This document shows, piece after piece, positions 28,699 through 39,346 of a stretch of DNA of 64,000 bases. The translations under genes were made by a program, and so were the position numbers. Numbering within the stretch: position 1 is the stretch's first letter; each line of letters opens with the position of its first letter. Location: NCBI RefSeq assembly GCF_014678725.1, contig NZ_CP061497.1, positions 682,001 through 746,000 of the forward strand. Direction: 5' to 3'. The notes below the pieces were generated by a model. It was not told the DNA's origin. It saw only the letters and a list, made by a program, of their open reading frames with translations, and did no database searches. The stretch comes from Thermomonas sp. XSG. Its GTDB lineage: Bacteria; Pseudomonadota; Gammaproteobacteria; Xanthomonadales; Xanthomonadaceae.

Positions 28699-30066
28699 TC
28701 AGCCCTCGCCCGCCACCGTCATCCGGCCGACCAGGATCGAACCGGTGCGCACGTGCGAACGCGGATCGATGTCGCTGCCCACCGCCTCGATCCCGGCGAA
28801 CATCGCCTTGAGGTTGCCGGCGATGGTGATGCCGTCGACCGGGTAGGCGATTTCGCCGTTTTCCACCCAGAACCCCGCGGCGCCGCGCGAGTAGTCGCCG
28901 GTGATCGGGTTGACGCCCTGGCCCATCAGTTCGGTCACCAGCAAGCCGGTGCCCATGCCGCGCAGCATCGAAGCAAGGTCGCCGGCATTGGCCCGCACGT
29001 TGAGGTTGTGCACGCCGCCCGCGTTGGCGGTGCTGGCCAGGCCCAGCTTGCGTGCCGAATAACTGCCCAGCACATAGCGCTGGACGATGCCGTCGTCCAC
29101 CAGCATCGATTTGCGGGTGGCCACGCCCTCGGCGTCGAACGCGGCGGAACGGAAGCCGCGCGGCAGGAACGGATCTTCCTCGATCGCGAACCACGCCGGG
29201 AATACCCGCGTGCCCGCGCTGTCGAGCAGGAAGCTGGCGCGGCGGTACAGCGCGCCGCCGGACACCGCGCCGATGAAGCTGCCCACCAGCGACCGGGCCA
29301 TCTCCGCGGCGAACAGCACTGGCACCTGCCCGGTCGGCAGCCGGCGCGGATCCAGCCGCTCCAGCGTGCGCCGGGCGGCCCGGCGGCCGATGGTCTCGGG
29401 CGATTGCAGGTCACCCTGCGCCAGCGCCACGCTGTACCAGGCGTCGCGTTGCATCGCCTCGCCCTCGCCGGCGATCAGCGCGCAGCCGATGCTGTACGAG
29501 GTAGCGCGCTCGGCGCCCAGGAAGCCGTGCGAGTTGGCATACACGCTGAGCGAAGCGTTGGCGTTCATCGACGCGCCGTCGGAATTGCCGATGCGCGCGT
29601 CCACCTCGCGCCCGGCCGCCTCGCAGGCGAGCGCGATGTCGATGGCGCGGTCGGCATCGAACGGCGCCGGGTGCCAGGTATCGAATTCGCGCAGCACCTG
29701 CGCCATCAGCGCGGCATCGGCCAGCCCGGCCGCCGGATCCTCCTCGGTATGGCGGGCGATCGCGCAGGCCTGCGCCACGGTGGCGGCCAGGCTGTCCTCG
29801 CGCAGGTCGGCGGTGCTGGCGCTGCCCTTGCGCTTGCCGAAGTAGACGGTCATCGACACCCCGCGGTCGCGGGTGGCCTCCACCGTCTCCACTTCGCCCA
29901 GGCGCACGTTGACCGCAAGACCGGCGTCCTCGTCACAGGTGACTTCGCACTGGTCGGCGCCGGCGGCGCGGGCGCGGTCCAGCAACTGGCGGGCGACGGC
30001 GGACAGCTGTTCCAGCCGCTGCCGGCTGTCGTCGGCGGGCGTCGCAAGATCGGCGGGCGAGTTCAA
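28699..30066 (-). CDS. pmbA: Metalloprotease subunit PmbA (TldE)
   Basis: TldE partner of the TldD-TldE metalloprotease that degrades unfolded peptides and matures some RiPPs such as microcin B17; TldE itself lacks the zinc motif. About 455 residues, with [24 protein letters not shown] (in pieces), [40 protein letters not shown] at the end. No ATG is available: a TTG at 30066 ([10 protein letters not shown] nearby) or a TTG at 30099 could start it; I prefer 30066. Its partner tldD is 600 bp away on the same strand, beyond yjgA. Confidence 0.9.
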   Translation of the reverse strand: MNSPADLATPADDSRQRLEQLSAVARQLLDRARAAGADQCEVTCDEDAGLAVNVRLGEVETVEATRDRGVSMTVYFGKRKGSASTADLREDSLAATVAQACAIARHTEEDPAAGLADAALMAQVLREFDTWHPAPFDADRAIDIALACEAAGREVDARIGNSDGASMNANASLSVYANSHGFLGAERATSYSIGCALIAGEGEAMQRDAWYSVALAQGDLQSPETIGRRAARRTLERLDPRRLPTGQVPVLFAAEMARSLVGSFIGAVSGGALYRRASFLLDSAGTRVFPAWFAIEEDPFLPRGFRSAAFDAEGVATRKSMLVDDGIVQRYVLGSYSARKLGLASTANAGGVHNLNVRANAGDLASMLRGMGTGLLVTELMGQGVNPITGDYSRGAAGFWVENGEIAYPVDGITIAGNLKAMFAGIEAVGSDIDPRSHVRTGSILVGRMTVAGEG

Positions 30067-30086
30067 TGACCTGCTGTTCAATGGCT

Positions 30087-30098
30087 TATCCTGTAGCA
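30087..30098 (+). promoter_or_regulatory. Probable leaderless yjgA promoter
   Basis: TATCCT (30087-30092), six bases, then the ATG at 30099. It lies in the space opposite the pmbA start. Confidence 0.45.
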
Positions 30099-30674
30099 AT
30101 GCGAGGACGTGACGAAGATACCGGTGAATTTTTCAGCCCCAGCCGCAGCGAGCAGCGCCGCGCGGCGCTGGACGTGCTGGAGCTTGGCGAACAACTGGTG
30201 GCGATGACCGCCACCCAGCTGGGCAGGCTGCCGATTCCCGAGGAGCTGCTCCCGCATATCCGCGAGACCCAGCGCATCACCTCGTTCGGCGCGCGCAAGC
30301 GGCAGCTGGCCTACCTGGCCAAGCAGATGCGCAAACTGGACGACGAGGCGCTGGACGCGATCCGCGACGCCATGAGCAAGGACGGCGAGGCCGCGCGCCG
30401 CGAAACCGCCGCGCTGCACCGGGTGGAAGCGCTGCGCGACGCACTGCTGGGCGACGACGGCGATGCCGCGCTGACCGATCTGCTGGCCGCGCATCCGCAC
30501 GCCGACCGCCAGCAGCTGCGCCAGCTGCTGCGCAACGTCCGCGAGGAGCGGGCGAAGAACAAACCGCCGCGCGCGTTCCGCGAGCTGTTCCGGGTGCTGC
30601 GGGAGCTGCAGGCGGGAGACGGCGACGCCGGCAGCGACGACGACGCGGCGCTGGACGACGACAGCGACGCCTGA
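30099..30674 (+). CDS. darP: Ribosome-associated protein YjgA (DarP, DUF615)
   Basis: 191 residues of the DUF615 family. E. coli YjgA/DarP binds precursor 50S subunits and helps late assembly around the peptidyl transferase centre. Seen here: [54 protein letters not shown] and [18 protein letters not shown], then a very acidic tail ([12 protein letters not shown]). Divergent from pmbA and convergent with tldD, a neighbourhood conserved in many proteobacteria. Confidence 0.93.
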   Translation: MRGRDEDTGEFFSPSRSEQRRAALDVLELGEQLVAMTATQLGRLPIPEELLPHIRETQRITSFGARKRQLAYLAKQMRKLDDEALDAIRDAMSKDGEAARRETAALHRVEALRDALLGDDGDAALTDLLAAHPHADRQQLRQLLRNVREERAKNKPPRAFRELFRVLRELQAGDGDAGSDDDAALDDDSDA

Positions 30675-30682
30675 TCGCGGCA

Positions 30683-32122
30683 TCACGCCTGGGTCCCGCC
30701 CACGGTCAATTCCGAAATCAGCAGGGACGGCTGGCCCACGCCGACCGGCACGCTCTGGCCGTCCTTGCCGCAGATGCCGACGCCGTCGTCCAGCGCCAGG
30801 TCATGGCCGATCATCGCCACCTTCTGCATGGTTTCCGGACCGTTGCCGATCAGGGTGGCGCCCTTCACCGGCGCGGTGATCCTGCCGTCTTCGATCAGGT
30901 AGGCCTCGGTGGCGGAGAACACGTACTTGCCGCTGGTGATGTCCACCTGGCCGCCGCCGAAGTTGACCGCGTACAGGCCCTTCTTCACCGAGCGGATCAT
31001 TTCCTCCGGGTCATGGCTGCCGGCGCGCATGTAGGTATTGGTCATGCGCGGCATCACCAGGTGGGCGAAGGACTCGCGGCGGCCGTTGCCGGTGGGCGCC
31101 ATGCCCATCAGCCGCGCGTTGAGCGTGTCCTGCATGTAACCGACCAGGATGCCGTCGTCGATCAGGGTGGTGCAGGACGTCGGCGTGCCTTCGTCGTCGA
31201 TGTTGAGTGAGCCACGGCGGCCATCGAGGGTGCCGTCATCGACGATCGTCACGCCCTTCGACGCCACCTGCTGCCCCATCCGCCCGGCGAAGGTGCTGGT
31301 GCCCTTGCGGTTGAAGTCGCCTTCCAGCCCGTGGCCCACCGCTTCGTGCAGCAGCACGCCCGGCCAGCCGTGGCCCAGCACCACCGGCATCACCCCGGCC
31401 GGCGCGTCGATCGCGTCGAGATTCACCAGCGCCTGCCGCAGCGCCTCGCGGGCGAACTTCTCCGGCTTGCCGTCGGCCAGCAGCTCTTCGTACGAATAGC
31501 GCCCGCCGAAACCGGCGTAGCCCGATTCGCGGCGACCGTTCTGCTCCACGATCACCTGCACGTTCATCCGCACCAGCGGCCGCACGTCGCCGGCCAGCAC
31601 GCCGTCGCTGCGCGCCACCAGCACGGTGTCCACGCCGCCGGACAGGCTCACCATCACCTGCTGCACGCGTGGGTCCAGCGCACGCACCAGCGCGTCCACG
31701 CGGCGCAGCGCCTCCACCTTGGTGGCGTTGTCGAGCGCATCGATCGGATCGAGCGCGGGATAAAGCGCGCGCCCATTGCTGCGCCGGAGGGCGTGCGCAC
31801 CGTGCGCGCGGCCATCGCGGGCGATGGCGCGGGCCGACTGCGCCGCGGCGAGCAGCGCCGGCGCATCCAGCTCGTCGGAATAGGCGAAGCCGGTCTTCTC
31901 GCCGGAGATCGCCCGCACCCCGACGCCCTGCTCGATGCTGTGCGAACCGTCCTTGACGATGCCGTCTTCCATGCTCCAGCCCTCGCGGCGGGCGTGCTGG
32001 AAATACAGGTCGCCGAAGTCGATGCCAGGGCCCAGCAGGGTGCCGAACGCGCGCTCCAGCGCGGCGGCGTCCAGCCCGGTGGGCAGCAACAGGCGGGATT
32101 CGGCGATGGAAAGATGGGGCAT
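30683..32122 (-). CDS. tldD: Metalloprotease TldD
   Basis: Catalytic subunit of the TldD-TldE protease. 479 residues with the zinc motif HEAVGH (about 259-264) in [15 protein letters not shown], and the conserved [20 protein letters not shown] and [22 protein letters not shown] blocks (in pieces). The ATG at 32122 has AGGA eight bases upstream. It ends 9 bp from the yjgA stop (convergent). Confidence 0.96.
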   Translation of the reverse strand: MPHLSIAESRLLLPTGLDAAALERAFGTLLGPGIDFGDLYFQHARREGWSMEDGIVKDGSHSIEQGVGVRAISGEKTGFAYSDELDAPALLAAAQSARAIARDGRAHGAHALRRSNGRALYPALDPIDALDNATKVEALRRVDALVRALDPRVQQVMVSLSGGVDTVLVARSDGVLAGDVRPLVRMNVQVIVEQNGRRESGYAGFGGRYSYEELLADGKPEKFAREALRQALVNLDAIDAPAGVMPVVLGHGWPGVLLHEAVGHGLEGDFNRKGTSTFAGRMGQQVASKGVTIVDDGTLDGRRGSLNIDDEGTPTSCTTLIDDGILVGYMQDTLNARLMGMAPTGNGRRESFAHLVMPRMTNTYMRAGSHDPEEMIRSVKKGLYAVNFGGGQVDITSGKYVFSATEAYLIEDGRITAPVKGATLIGNGPETMQKVAMIGHDLALDDGVGICGKDGQSVPVGVGQPSLLISELTVGGTQA

Positions 32123-32253
32123 GGGGTTGTCCTGGTGCTGCGTGGATGGAGCATCGCGTGCGCGATGTGTGCCTGCCGGGGCAGGCAGGCGCAGCAGGTT
32201 GGCTGCGCACCGACGACGTCGAGGTGGTCAATGTCGTGGCGTTTGCGCCGAAA

Positions 32254-35200
32254 TCAATCGCCCGGGGGTCGCCCGGCGGCGGCCTGCGTCGCGTTATCGC
32301 GGGCGATGGCTTCCACCTTGGGCTCCGCCCACGGGCCGGTGACACGGTAGGTCTTGGCGCCGATGCCGCGCATCGGCTTGTCCAGCACCGCATTGGCCAC
32401 CGCGCCGACCGCGGCGCCGACCGGGCCGCCGGCCAGCGCGCCCACCGCGGTGAGCAGGCTGCCGGATTTCGGCCGCACTTCCACGGTCTGGTCGAAGCGA
32501 CGGTTGCGCAGGTCGGTGCTGCCGCGCACGTGGATCTCGGCGGCGGGACCGCGCACGGCCAGGTCCTCGGTGCGCAGCTGGCCCTGCGCCAGCGTCGCGT
32601 CGCCCTGGATGCGGTCGAAGGCGAAGCCCTTGCTGAAGAAGTCGCTGAAATCCAGGGTCAGCCGGCGGCGCAGCTGGGCCACACCCAGCAGGCCAAGCAC
32701 GCGACCGGCGCCCGGCTCGATTTCCAGCAGTTGGCCGTCGCGCACGTCGGTGCTGAGGCGCGCCTCCACGCTGGTGAGGCCGAATTCGCCGGGGCCGCCA
32801 CGCCAGCTGGCTTCGGCGCCCAGCTTGCCCTTGCCGCCTGCCACCTGCCCGCCGAAGCCGAACCCGTCCAGCAGTGCGCCGATGTCGTCGCTGGCCACGT
32901 CCAGCTTGAACTGGGTGCGCGCGGATGCACCACGCCCGAGCCAACTGCCGGTGGCGCTGAGCCGCTGCTTGCCGCCGGCGGTGGTGAATTCGTCCATGCG
33001 CAGCCCGCCGGCCACCGGCGTGCTGCGGAAGCGCGCGCGACCCATCGCGGTCCTGCCGATGCGCAGGTCGGCCACGTCCAGCAGCAACGGCGGCACCGCG
33101 GCGGGATCGGCACCGGTTGTCGCCGCGTTCGCGGGCGTGGGCGCGGGCGCAGCGTCCTTGCCGGCCACCGGCAGCGACCAGTGCAGTCGCTCGAAGCGGC
33201 CGGCGACGGTGGCGCCGTCCTGCGTCGGCACCAGCAGCGCGCCGGAAATGCCCGTGCCCTGGACCTGCACCGAGGTGCCGCGCGGCGCCGGCGCCACCAC
33301 CAGTCGCGCCGCGCCCACATCGGAACCCAGCACCTGCAGGTGCGCGGCTTCCAGCTCGATCCGGCGCAGCGGCAGGTCGGCATTGCCGCTTCCGCCTCCG
33401 CCGATGCCGACCCAGTCCAGCGCATCCAATTGCTCCACCCGCCCGCCAACCAGCAGGCCGGAGGCCGGCGGCGCGCCCGCCGGGCCGCCGCCGAGCTGCA
33501 GGCGCAGGCCGGTGCGGCCGTTACTGGTGCGGCTGCGCAGCGACAGCAGGTTGCCGAGGGCGGCTTCGACCTCGCCGCTTTCCAGCGGCAGGCGGATCTC
33601 GATCTCGGTGGCCAGCGCCTGCACCGCCGGCTTGCGCAGCGGCGCCGGCAGGTCCAGCGCGGTGCCGACGAGGTTGGAGCGCAGCCGCAGCCGCGCCGGC
33701 TGCGACCCGGGCGCCGCGCCCCGCGGCACCGCCAGCTCGGTGGTCCAGCTGGAGCTGCCGCGCACATGCGGCTTCAGCCAATCCAGGTTGCCGGCCTTCG
33801 CCAGCAGCGCATCGATATCAGACGCGGCCTGCAGCGTCGCCTCGAACGCATGGGCGGGATCGCGCACATGCGGTCCCGCACGCAGCGACAGCAACCCCGG
33901 CGCGCCGTCCTGGCGCACCTGCAGGTCGCTGGCATCGAAGCCTCCGCGATCGAAACGGGCCTGCCCGCGCACCTGCTCGAACGCCAGCTTCCAGCGCTGT
34001 TCGGCCAGGCGCACGCCGCCCAGCGCCACCGTGCCTTCGATCCGCGAGGGCGGCGGCTGCTGGTGGTGCAGCGGCAGCAGCAATTGCACCCGCGCCTGCG
34101 CCGGCCCGGCCGCGCGCAGGTTGTCGAGGATGTCGCGGTGTTCCTTGTGCAGCGGGCTGGCGCGTAGCATGGCCAGGAAATTGCCGGCATCGCCGCCGGC
34201 CGCGGCCTCCACCTGCAGCTCGGCCTTGCCGAAGCGGGCGATGCCGGCCTTGAGCGCGCTTACCGGCACGCCGCCGAGGTTGGCGCTGCCGGTCAGGCTG
34301 AAGCCATCGGCCACGAAGCTGACGTCGGCATCCATGCGCTGCGCCGCCGGCCAGTCCGGCTGGAACTTCACCGTGCCGTCCGCGATATGCGCATCGGCGC
34401 GGAACACACCGGCGCCGGCCATGCCCGGCTCGTTGCGGAACGGCCAGTCGTCGAGGTCGCCCGCCACCACCGCGTGGACATTGCGCAGGGTGCCGCCCTG
34501 CAGCGCCGTGTCCAGCCACTGCACGGTCGCCTTCGGCATCAGGTGGTGGATCCAGAAGCCATGCGCGGCCGAGATCGGTACGTCGCCGATGTCGACCGCA
34601 AGGTCGAGGTGCGGGCGGCTGCCGTCGCCCTCGAAGCCGATCCCGCCGCGCGCCTGCAGCCGCAGCGGGTCACCATCGACGGCCAACCCCGGCGTGCGCA
34701 CGGTCCAGCCGTTGCCGTCGCGCCAGAGCACGGCTTCGCCGTCCAGCGTGAACGCATGCACCACGCCGAACCCGGCAGGCCAGTCGAAAGCCACCTGCGC
34801 GGCGCGGTCGAAGCGCAACCGCAGCCCGTCCTGGTCGGCCTGCAGCCAGCCGCTGACCCCGCGCATGCCGGGCGCGTGCCCGACCGGATCGAAGCGGAAG
34901 CCGTCGATGCGCGCGGCGGCGCGCAGCCGGCCACCGCGCTCGCCGGCCAGCACGACATCCTGCACCACCGCCCCCGGCGCGGTGGTGCGCAGCCAGTGTC
35001 GCAACGAGGGTGGCAGCGCGTCGCTTAGCGCCGCCAGCTGCAGCAGCGGGGCAACGTCCACCCGCTGCGCGCGCAGCGCATAGCGGCGCTCGCCGCCGGC
35101 CAGCGTCAGTCCGTCCAGCGTCTGCCGGCGCGCGCCGACGCCGATGCGCAGGCGCGGCAGGCGCAGCTGCCAGTCCTGCAGGCTGCCAGCCCAGCTGGCA

Positions 35201-36084
35201 TCCAGCACCAGCTCGCCCAGCGCTTGGGTGGGCGCGGTGGCGCCGGCCGCGGCGCTGCCACGCAGGCGAACGTCCAGCAACCCCGCATCGGCACGCACCG
35301 CGACGACACGGTGCCCGCGCAGCTGCGCCCAGGCGCGCAGGCGACCGCGTCCCGACAGCGGCGAAACGCCCGCCACGTCGAACGTGCCGGCCAGCGCCGC
35401 CAGATCCGCCTGGCGGGTGCCGGCATAGACGCGGCCGTCGCCGCTGGCGCGGTCGAGCTCGCCGGCGATATCGAAGGGTTGGATGTCTTCGCGCAGCCAG
35501 GCGCGTGCGCCGGCGCGCACCCGCTCGCCTTCCACGCGCAGGCGCAGGTCGATGCGCGGCAAGCGCAGGTCGATGCCCAGCTCCGGCGCCAGCACGTGCA
35601 GGCGCGCCTGCGCCAGCTGCAGTTCGCCCAGGTTCGACAGCGCCTCCAGCGGATCCCCGCCGGCCTGCTGGCCGGGCAGCCCGCGCACCTGCCACTGGCC
35701 GTCGGCGCTGCGCTGCAGGGTCAGGTCCACCCCGCGCAGGCGCAGCTCGGTGAACGAACGCCCCGGCAGCAGGCCGGCGTACTGCGCCACCAGCACTTCG
35801 GCATCGCCGATCCGCAGCGGGTTGGCGGGATCGCCGATGCGCAGGTTGTCCAGCCGCAGCAGCGGCCCGCGCCGGGTCCACTGGGTTGTCACGTGGTCGA
35901 ATGCGACTGGCCGGCCGGCGCGCTCACCCAGCCATGCCGCGATGCGTTCCGGATGACGCTCCGCCAGCGGCAGCAGCTGGCTGCCGACGCCGTTGCCCAA
36001 CGCCGCCAGCACCAGCATCGCCGCCAGCGCGTACCAGGCACCGCGGCGCAGCAGCCGCAGGCGATGGCGCCAGGGCATGGTCAC
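32254..36084 (-). CDS. yhdP: YhdP-family AsmA-like protein
   Basis: A 1276-residue protein with one N-terminal membrane helix (about 14-36) and a long, mainly beta periplasmic part. YhdP, TamB and YdbH are bridge-like proteins that carry phospholipid from the inner to the outer membrane. Family features include DHVTTQWTRRGPLLRLDNLRI near the N-terminus and a C-terminal AsmA-like region with ALVGLLG-type GRVLGLLGVAQLRRRLTLDF and FDRIQGDATL. The GTG at 36084 has GGAG six bases upstream; an ATG two codons later is possible. It ends 131 bp before tldD, so tldD may be read from the same transcript. Confidence 0.92.
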   Translation of the reverse strand: MTMPWRHRLRLLRRGAWYALAAMLVLAALGNGVGSQLLPLAERHPERIAAWLGERAGRPVAFDHVTTQWTRRGPLLRLDNLRIGDPANPLRIGDAEVLVAQYAGLLPGRSFTELRLRGVDLTLQRSADGQWQVRGLPGQQAGGDPLEALSNLGELQLAQARLHVLAPELGIDLRLPRIDLRLRVEGERVRAGARAWLREDIQPFDIAGELDRASGDGRVYAGTRQADLAALAGTFDVAGVSPLSGRGRLRAWAQLRGHRVVAVRADAGLLDVRLRGSAAAGATAPTQALGELVLDASWAGSLQDWQLRLPRLRIGVGARRQTLDGLTLAGGERRYALRAQRVDVAPLLQLAALSDALPPSLRHWLRTTAPGAVVQDVVLAGERGGRLRAAARIDGFRFDPVGHAPGMRGVSGWLQADQDGLRLRFDRAAQVAFDWPAGFGVVHAFTLDGEAVLWRDGNGWTVRTPGLAVDGDPLRLQARGGIGFEGDGSRPHLDLAVDIGDVPISAAHGFWIHHLMPKATVQWLDTALQGGTLRNVHAVVAGDLDDWPFRNEPGMAGAGVFRADAHIADGTVKFQPDWPAAQRMDADVSFVADGFSLTGSANLGGVPVSALKAGIARFGKAELQVEAAAGGDAGNFLAMLRASPLHKEHRDILDNLRAAGPAQARVQLLLPLHHQQPPPSRIEGTVALGGVRLAEQRWKLAFEQVRGQARFDRGGFDASDLQVRQDGAPGLLSLRAGPHVRDPAHAFEATLQAASDIDALLAKAGNLDWLKPHVRGSSSWTTELAVPRGAAPGSQPARLRLRSNLVGTALDLPAPLRKPAVQALATEIEIRLPLESGEVEAALGNLLSLRSRTSNGRTGLRLQLGGGPAGAPPASGLLVGGRVEQLDALDWVGIGGGGSGNADLPLRRIELEAAHLQVLGSDVGAARLVVAPAPRGTSVQVQGTGISGALLVPTQDGATVAGRFERLHWSLPVAGKDAAPAPTPANAATTGADPAAVPPLLLDVADLRIGRTAMGRARFRSTPVAGGLRMDEFTTAGGKQRLSATGSWLGRGASARTQFKLDVASDDIGALLDGFGFGGQVAGGKGKLGAEASWRGGPGEFGLTSVEARLSTDVRDGQLLEIEPGAGRVLGLLGVAQLRRRLTLDFSDFFSKGFAFDRIQGDATLAQGQLRTEDLAVRGPAAEIHVRGSTDLRNRRFDQTVEVRPKSGSLLTAVGALAGGPVGAAVGAVANAVLDKPMRGIGAKTYRVTGPWAEPKVEAIARDNATQAAAGRPPGD

Positions 36085-36106
36085 GCCAATCTCCGCGATA
36101 TACCCC

Positions 36107-36184
36107 GTAGGAGCGCACCGCAGGGGCGCGAACGCTTTCGCGAAATGTCCGAAAAAGCATCGCGCCCCTGCGGCGCGCTCCTAC
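36107..36184. repeat. GTAG-type REP pair (BIME), copy 1
   Basis: Two inverted 25-nt units, 36107-36131 and 36160-36184, matching at 24 of 25 positions. Each begins with the tetranucleotide GTAG and contains its own imperfect palindrome (GCGCACC-GCA-GGGGCGC), the structure of REP sequences mobilised by RAYT transposases. The 28-bp centre is not shared. It sits between rng and yhdP. Two further copies are at 42397 and 62886. Confidence 0.9.
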
Positions 36185-36205
36185 AGTGAAGTGAGGTGGC
36201 GTCCA

Positions 36206-37699
36206 TCAGAGCAGCACCACATCGAACTGCTCCTGCAGGTACTGCGCATCGGCCTGGAAGCGGATCGACTTGCCGATGAACTCCTCCAGCTCGGCCACCG
36301 CGTTCGACTCCTCGTCGGTGATCCGCGCCACCACGCTGGGGGATGCGATCACCAGCAGCCGCGCGGCGTCGAACTGGCGCACCGCGCGCACGATCTCGCG
36401 GAAGATCTCGTAGGTCACGGTCTCCGCGGTCTTGAGCATGCCGCGCCCGCCGCATTCGTGGCAGGGCTCGCACAGCTGGCGCTCCAGCGATTCCACCGTG
36501 CGCTTGCGGGTCATCTCCACCAGTCCCAGCGGCGAGAAATCGTAGACCGTGGTCTTGGCATGGTCCTTCGCCAGCGACTTCTCCAGCGTGCGCAGCACCT
36601 GCCGGCGGTGCTCGGCATCGTGCATGTCGATGAAGTCGATGATGATGATGCCGCCCAGGTTGCGCAGCCGCAGCTGGCGCGCCACCGCCTGCGCGGCTTC
36701 GAGGTTGGTGCGGTATACGGTTTCCTCGAGGTTGCGCTGGCCGAGGAAGCTGCCGGTGTTCACGTCGACCGTGGTCATCGCCTCGGTCTGGTCGATGACA
36801 AGGTAGCCGCCGGACTTCAGCGGCACCTCTTTTTCCAGCGCGTGCTGGATCTCGTCCTCGACCCCGTACATGTCGAACACCGGGCGGGCGCCGGTGTAGT
36901 GCTCCACCTTGTCCGCCAGCGCCGGCATGTAGCGCGCGGCGAACTCGCGCAGGCGCTCGCAGGTCTCGCGCGAATCCACCTTCACTTTTTCAACGTCGCG
37001 GCGGATCAGGTCGCGCACCGCGCGCAGCGGCAGGCTGAGGTCCTCGTACACGCGGCTGCCGACCTTCGCCTCGGCGGCATTGCGTTCGATCAGCTCCCAC
37101 ACCCGGCCGAGGTAGGCGATGTCCTCGGCAAGCGCCTCGGCCGGCTGGCCTTCGGCATTGGTGCGGACGATGTAGCCATGCCCGGCGCCACCGGCGGTCA
37201 GCTCGGCCATCAGGGTCTTGAGGCGGGCGCGCTCGGCCTCGTCCTCGATGCGCGCGGAGATGCCGACCACCTTCGAGCGCGGCAGCAGTACCAGGTAGCG
37301 CGAGGGGATGCTGATCTGGGTGGTCAGCCGCGCACCTTTGCTGCCGATCGGGTCCTTGACCACCTGCACCACCACCTCGGCGCCGTCGCGCAGCAGGTCG
37401 GCGATGGGGATCTGCATCTGCGGCGGCGGCGCAGCCGGAGCGTCGTCGCCGGCCACCGCGTCCAGCGGCGCGCTGCGGAAGATGTCGTTGGCGTGCAGGA
37501 AGGCGGCGCGCTCGAGGCCGATGTCCACGAATGCGGCCTGCATGCCGGGCATCACCCGCTGCACCTTGCCCTTGTAGACGTTGCCGACCACCCCGCGCTG
37601 GCTGCCGCGCTCGATGTGCAGCTCCTGCAGCATGCCGTTCTCGACCACCGCGACGCGGGTTTCGCGCGGGGTCACGTTGACCAGCAACTCCTCGCTCAT
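36206..37699 (-). CDS. rng: Ribonuclease G
   Basis: RNase E/G-family endoribonuclease that trims 16S rRNA 5' ends and degrades mRNA. 497 residues, the RNase G length. An N-terminal S1 domain (about 35-130), the catalytic aspartates in [13 protein letters not shown] and IIIDFIDM, and the zinc-link cysteines in [11 protein letters not shown] are present. The ATG at 37699 overlaps the maf stop (ATGA). Confidence 0.97.
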   Translation of the reverse strand: MSEELLVNVTPRETRVAVVENGMLQELHIERGSQRGVVGNVYKGKVQRVMPGMQAAFVDIGLERAAFLHANDIFRSAPLDAVAGDDAPAAPPPQMQIPIADLLRDGAEVVVQVVKDPIGSKGARLTTQISIPSRYLVLLPRSKVVGISARIEDEAERARLKTLMAELTAGGAGHGYIVRTNAEGQPAEALAEDIAYLGRVWELIERNAAEAKVGSRVYEDLSLPLRAVRDLIRRDVEKVKVDSRETCERLREFAARYMPALADKVEHYTGARPVFDMYGVEDEIQHALEKEVPLKSGGYLVIDQTEAMTTVDVNTGSFLGQRNLEETVYRTNLEAAQAVARQLRLRNLGGIIIIDFIDMHDAEHRRQVLRTLEKSLAKDHAKTTVYDFSPLGLVEMTRKRTVESLERQLCEPCHECGGRGMLKTAETVTYEIFREIVRAVRQFDAARLLVIASPSVVARITDEESNAVAELEEFIGKSIRFQADAQYLQEQFDVVLL

Positions 37700-38265
37700 G
37701 GCAGCAGCCCGAACTGGCGCAGCAAGCCTGCGGTTTCGTGCAGCGGCAGGCCCATGACCCCGGAATAACTGCCGTCCAGCCGCTGCACATGCGCCTCGAA
37801 GCGGCCCTGGATGGCGTAGGCCCCGGCCTTGCCCTGCCATTCGCCGCAGGCCAGGTAGCGGGCGATGGCATCGTCCGACAGCGTCTCCACGGTCACCCGG
37901 GTCAGCACCGCGGCCTGCGCTTCGCGCCCGGCCGAGACCAGCGACACGGCGGTCAGCACCTCGTGGGTGCGGCCGGACAGCGCGCGCAGCATCCCGGCCG
38001 CATCGACGGCATCGGCCGGCTTGCCGAACACGCGATCACCGAGGATGACCTCGGTATCGGAGCCCAACACCACCGCGCCCGGCACCGCCACCACTTCCAG
38101 CAACCCCGCGCCGGCCTTTTCGCGGGCGACCCGGCGCACGTAGTCGGCGGCGGGCTCGGTGCCCCCCCGCTGTTCGGGAACATCGAGATCGAGGATGCCG
38201 AATTCCAGCCCGAGGCGGGCCAGCAGTTCGGCGCGGCGGGGCGAACGCGAGGCAAGATGCAGCAT
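37696..38265 (-). CDS. maf: Maf-family nucleotide pyrophosphatase
   Basis: Hydrolyses non-canonical or modified nucleoside triphosphates (m5UTP, pseudo-UTP, dTTP/UTP in the YhdE type). 189 residues with [37 protein letters not shown] and [12 protein letters not shown], the full Maf motif set. Overlaps rng by four bases; the maf-rng pair is conserved. Confidence 0.95.
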   Translation of the reverse strand: MLHLASRSPRRAELLARLGLEFGILDLDVPEQRGGTEPAADYVRRVAREKAGAGLLEVVAVPGAVVLGSDTEVILGDRVFGKPADAVDAAGMLRALSGRTHEVLTAVSLVSAGREAQAAVLTRVTVETLSDDAIARYLACGEWQGKAGAYAIQGRFEAHVQRLDGSYSGVMGLPLHETAGLLRQFGLLP

Positions 38266-38277
38266 CCCGGAAGTCTA
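38266..38277 (-). promoter_or_regulatory. Probable leaderless maf promoter
   Basis: On the reverse strand TAGACT (38277-38272), six bases, then the maf ATG at 38265. No ribosome binding site precedes the gene. Confidence 0.5.
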
Positions 38278-38390
38278 ACCTGTGGCTGACTGCGCACCGC
38301 ACTGGCACAGCCGCGTAACCCCGCCGTGGCTCACCGGCCGTTCACCCCCCGCAGGTACATCCTTTCCACCATCATCCACGGGAGTCCATC

Positions 38391-39125
38391 ATGACCCTGC
38401 GCCCGCTGTTCCTTGCCCTCGCCCTTGCCACGGCCCTGCCCATGACCGCCAACGCCCAGACCCCTGCCGATGTCGGCGCCGCCGCGCAGGCTGGCACGCT
38501 GCTGTCGGTGTCCGCCAGCGCCGAGGCCAGCCGCACGCCGGACATCGCCACCATTTCCACCGGCGTGGTGACCCAGGCCGCCGATGCCAACGGGGCGATG
38601 CGCGACAACGCCGGCCAGATGGACAAGGTGATGGCGGCGCTGCGTGCGGCCGGGATCGCCGCGCGCGACATCCAGACCAGCGGGATCAACCTCAATCCGC
38701 AGTACAAGTACGTGGAGAACATGCCGCCGGCCATCGTCGGCTACCAGGCCAGCAACACGGTCAACGTGAAAGTCCGCGAGCTGACCAAGCTGGGCAAGGT
38801 GCTGGACGCGCTGGTGGCGCAGGGCGCCAACCAGATCAACGGGCCCAGCTTCGGCATCGACAAGCCGGAGGCGGCGCTCGACGAAGCCCGCGTCGCTGCG
38901 GTCAAGAAAGCGCAGGCACAGGCGCAGACCTATGCCGACGCGCTGGGCCTGAAGATCCGGCGGATCGTCAGCATCAGCGAAGGCGGCGCCGGCCTGCCGC
39001 GCCCGCCGATGCCGATGCTGCGTGCGATGTCGGCCGATGCCGGCTACGCCAAGGAAACCGCGGTGGCGCCGGGCGAAAGCTCGGTGTCGGTCAGCGTAGA
39101 GATGGTGTTCGAACTCGGCCGCTGA
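38391..39125 (+). CDS. SIMPL-domain (DUF541) periplasmic protein
   Basis: 244 residues: signal peptide about 1-23 (ends TANAQ), then a SIMPL domain (LLSVSASAEASRTPDIATIS, IQTSGINLNPQYKY, NTVNVKVRELTKLGKVLDAL, QAQTYADALGLKIRRIVSI). E. coli YggE of this family lowers intracellular reactive oxygen; the biochemical role is unknown. GGGAG precedes the ATG. A hairpin follows the stop. Confidence 0.9.
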   Translation: MTLRPLFLALALATALPMTANAQTPADVGAAAQAGTLLSVSASAEASRTPDIATISTGVVTQAADANGAMRDNAGQMDKVMAALRAAGIAARDIQTSGINLNPQYKYVENMPPAIVGYQASNTVNVKVRELTKLGKVLDALVAQGANQINGPSFGIDKPEAALDEARVAAVKKAQAQAQTYADALGLKIRRIVSISEGGAGLPRPPMPMLRAMSADAGYAKETAVAPGESSVSVSVEMVFELGR

Positions 39126-39146
39126 CCTCCTCCCGCCGCGCATGCC

Positions 39147-39173
39147 ACGACGCCCGCCTTGCGCGGGCGTCGT
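39147..39173 (+). terminator. Probable terminator after the SIMPL gene
   Basis: An 11-bp perfect stem (39147-39157 with 39163-39173) with a five-base loop, 21 bp after the stop codon. The following T-run is weak (CGCTTGT). Confidence 0.5.
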
Positions 39174-39346
39174 CGCTTGTGCCGCCAGCTGAACACATGG
39201 CAACGGCCGCGCCGCGTCCCGTTGCCGATCGCGGAAGCGGCGGCGCAGCGTACAGGCGTGCGCCGGCCGGGCCGCAACCCCATCCACCCCGCCCGCCCGT
39301 TGCATGACTCGTGGTTCCCGCTTCCGCACCGGAAAGGAGATTGGCC

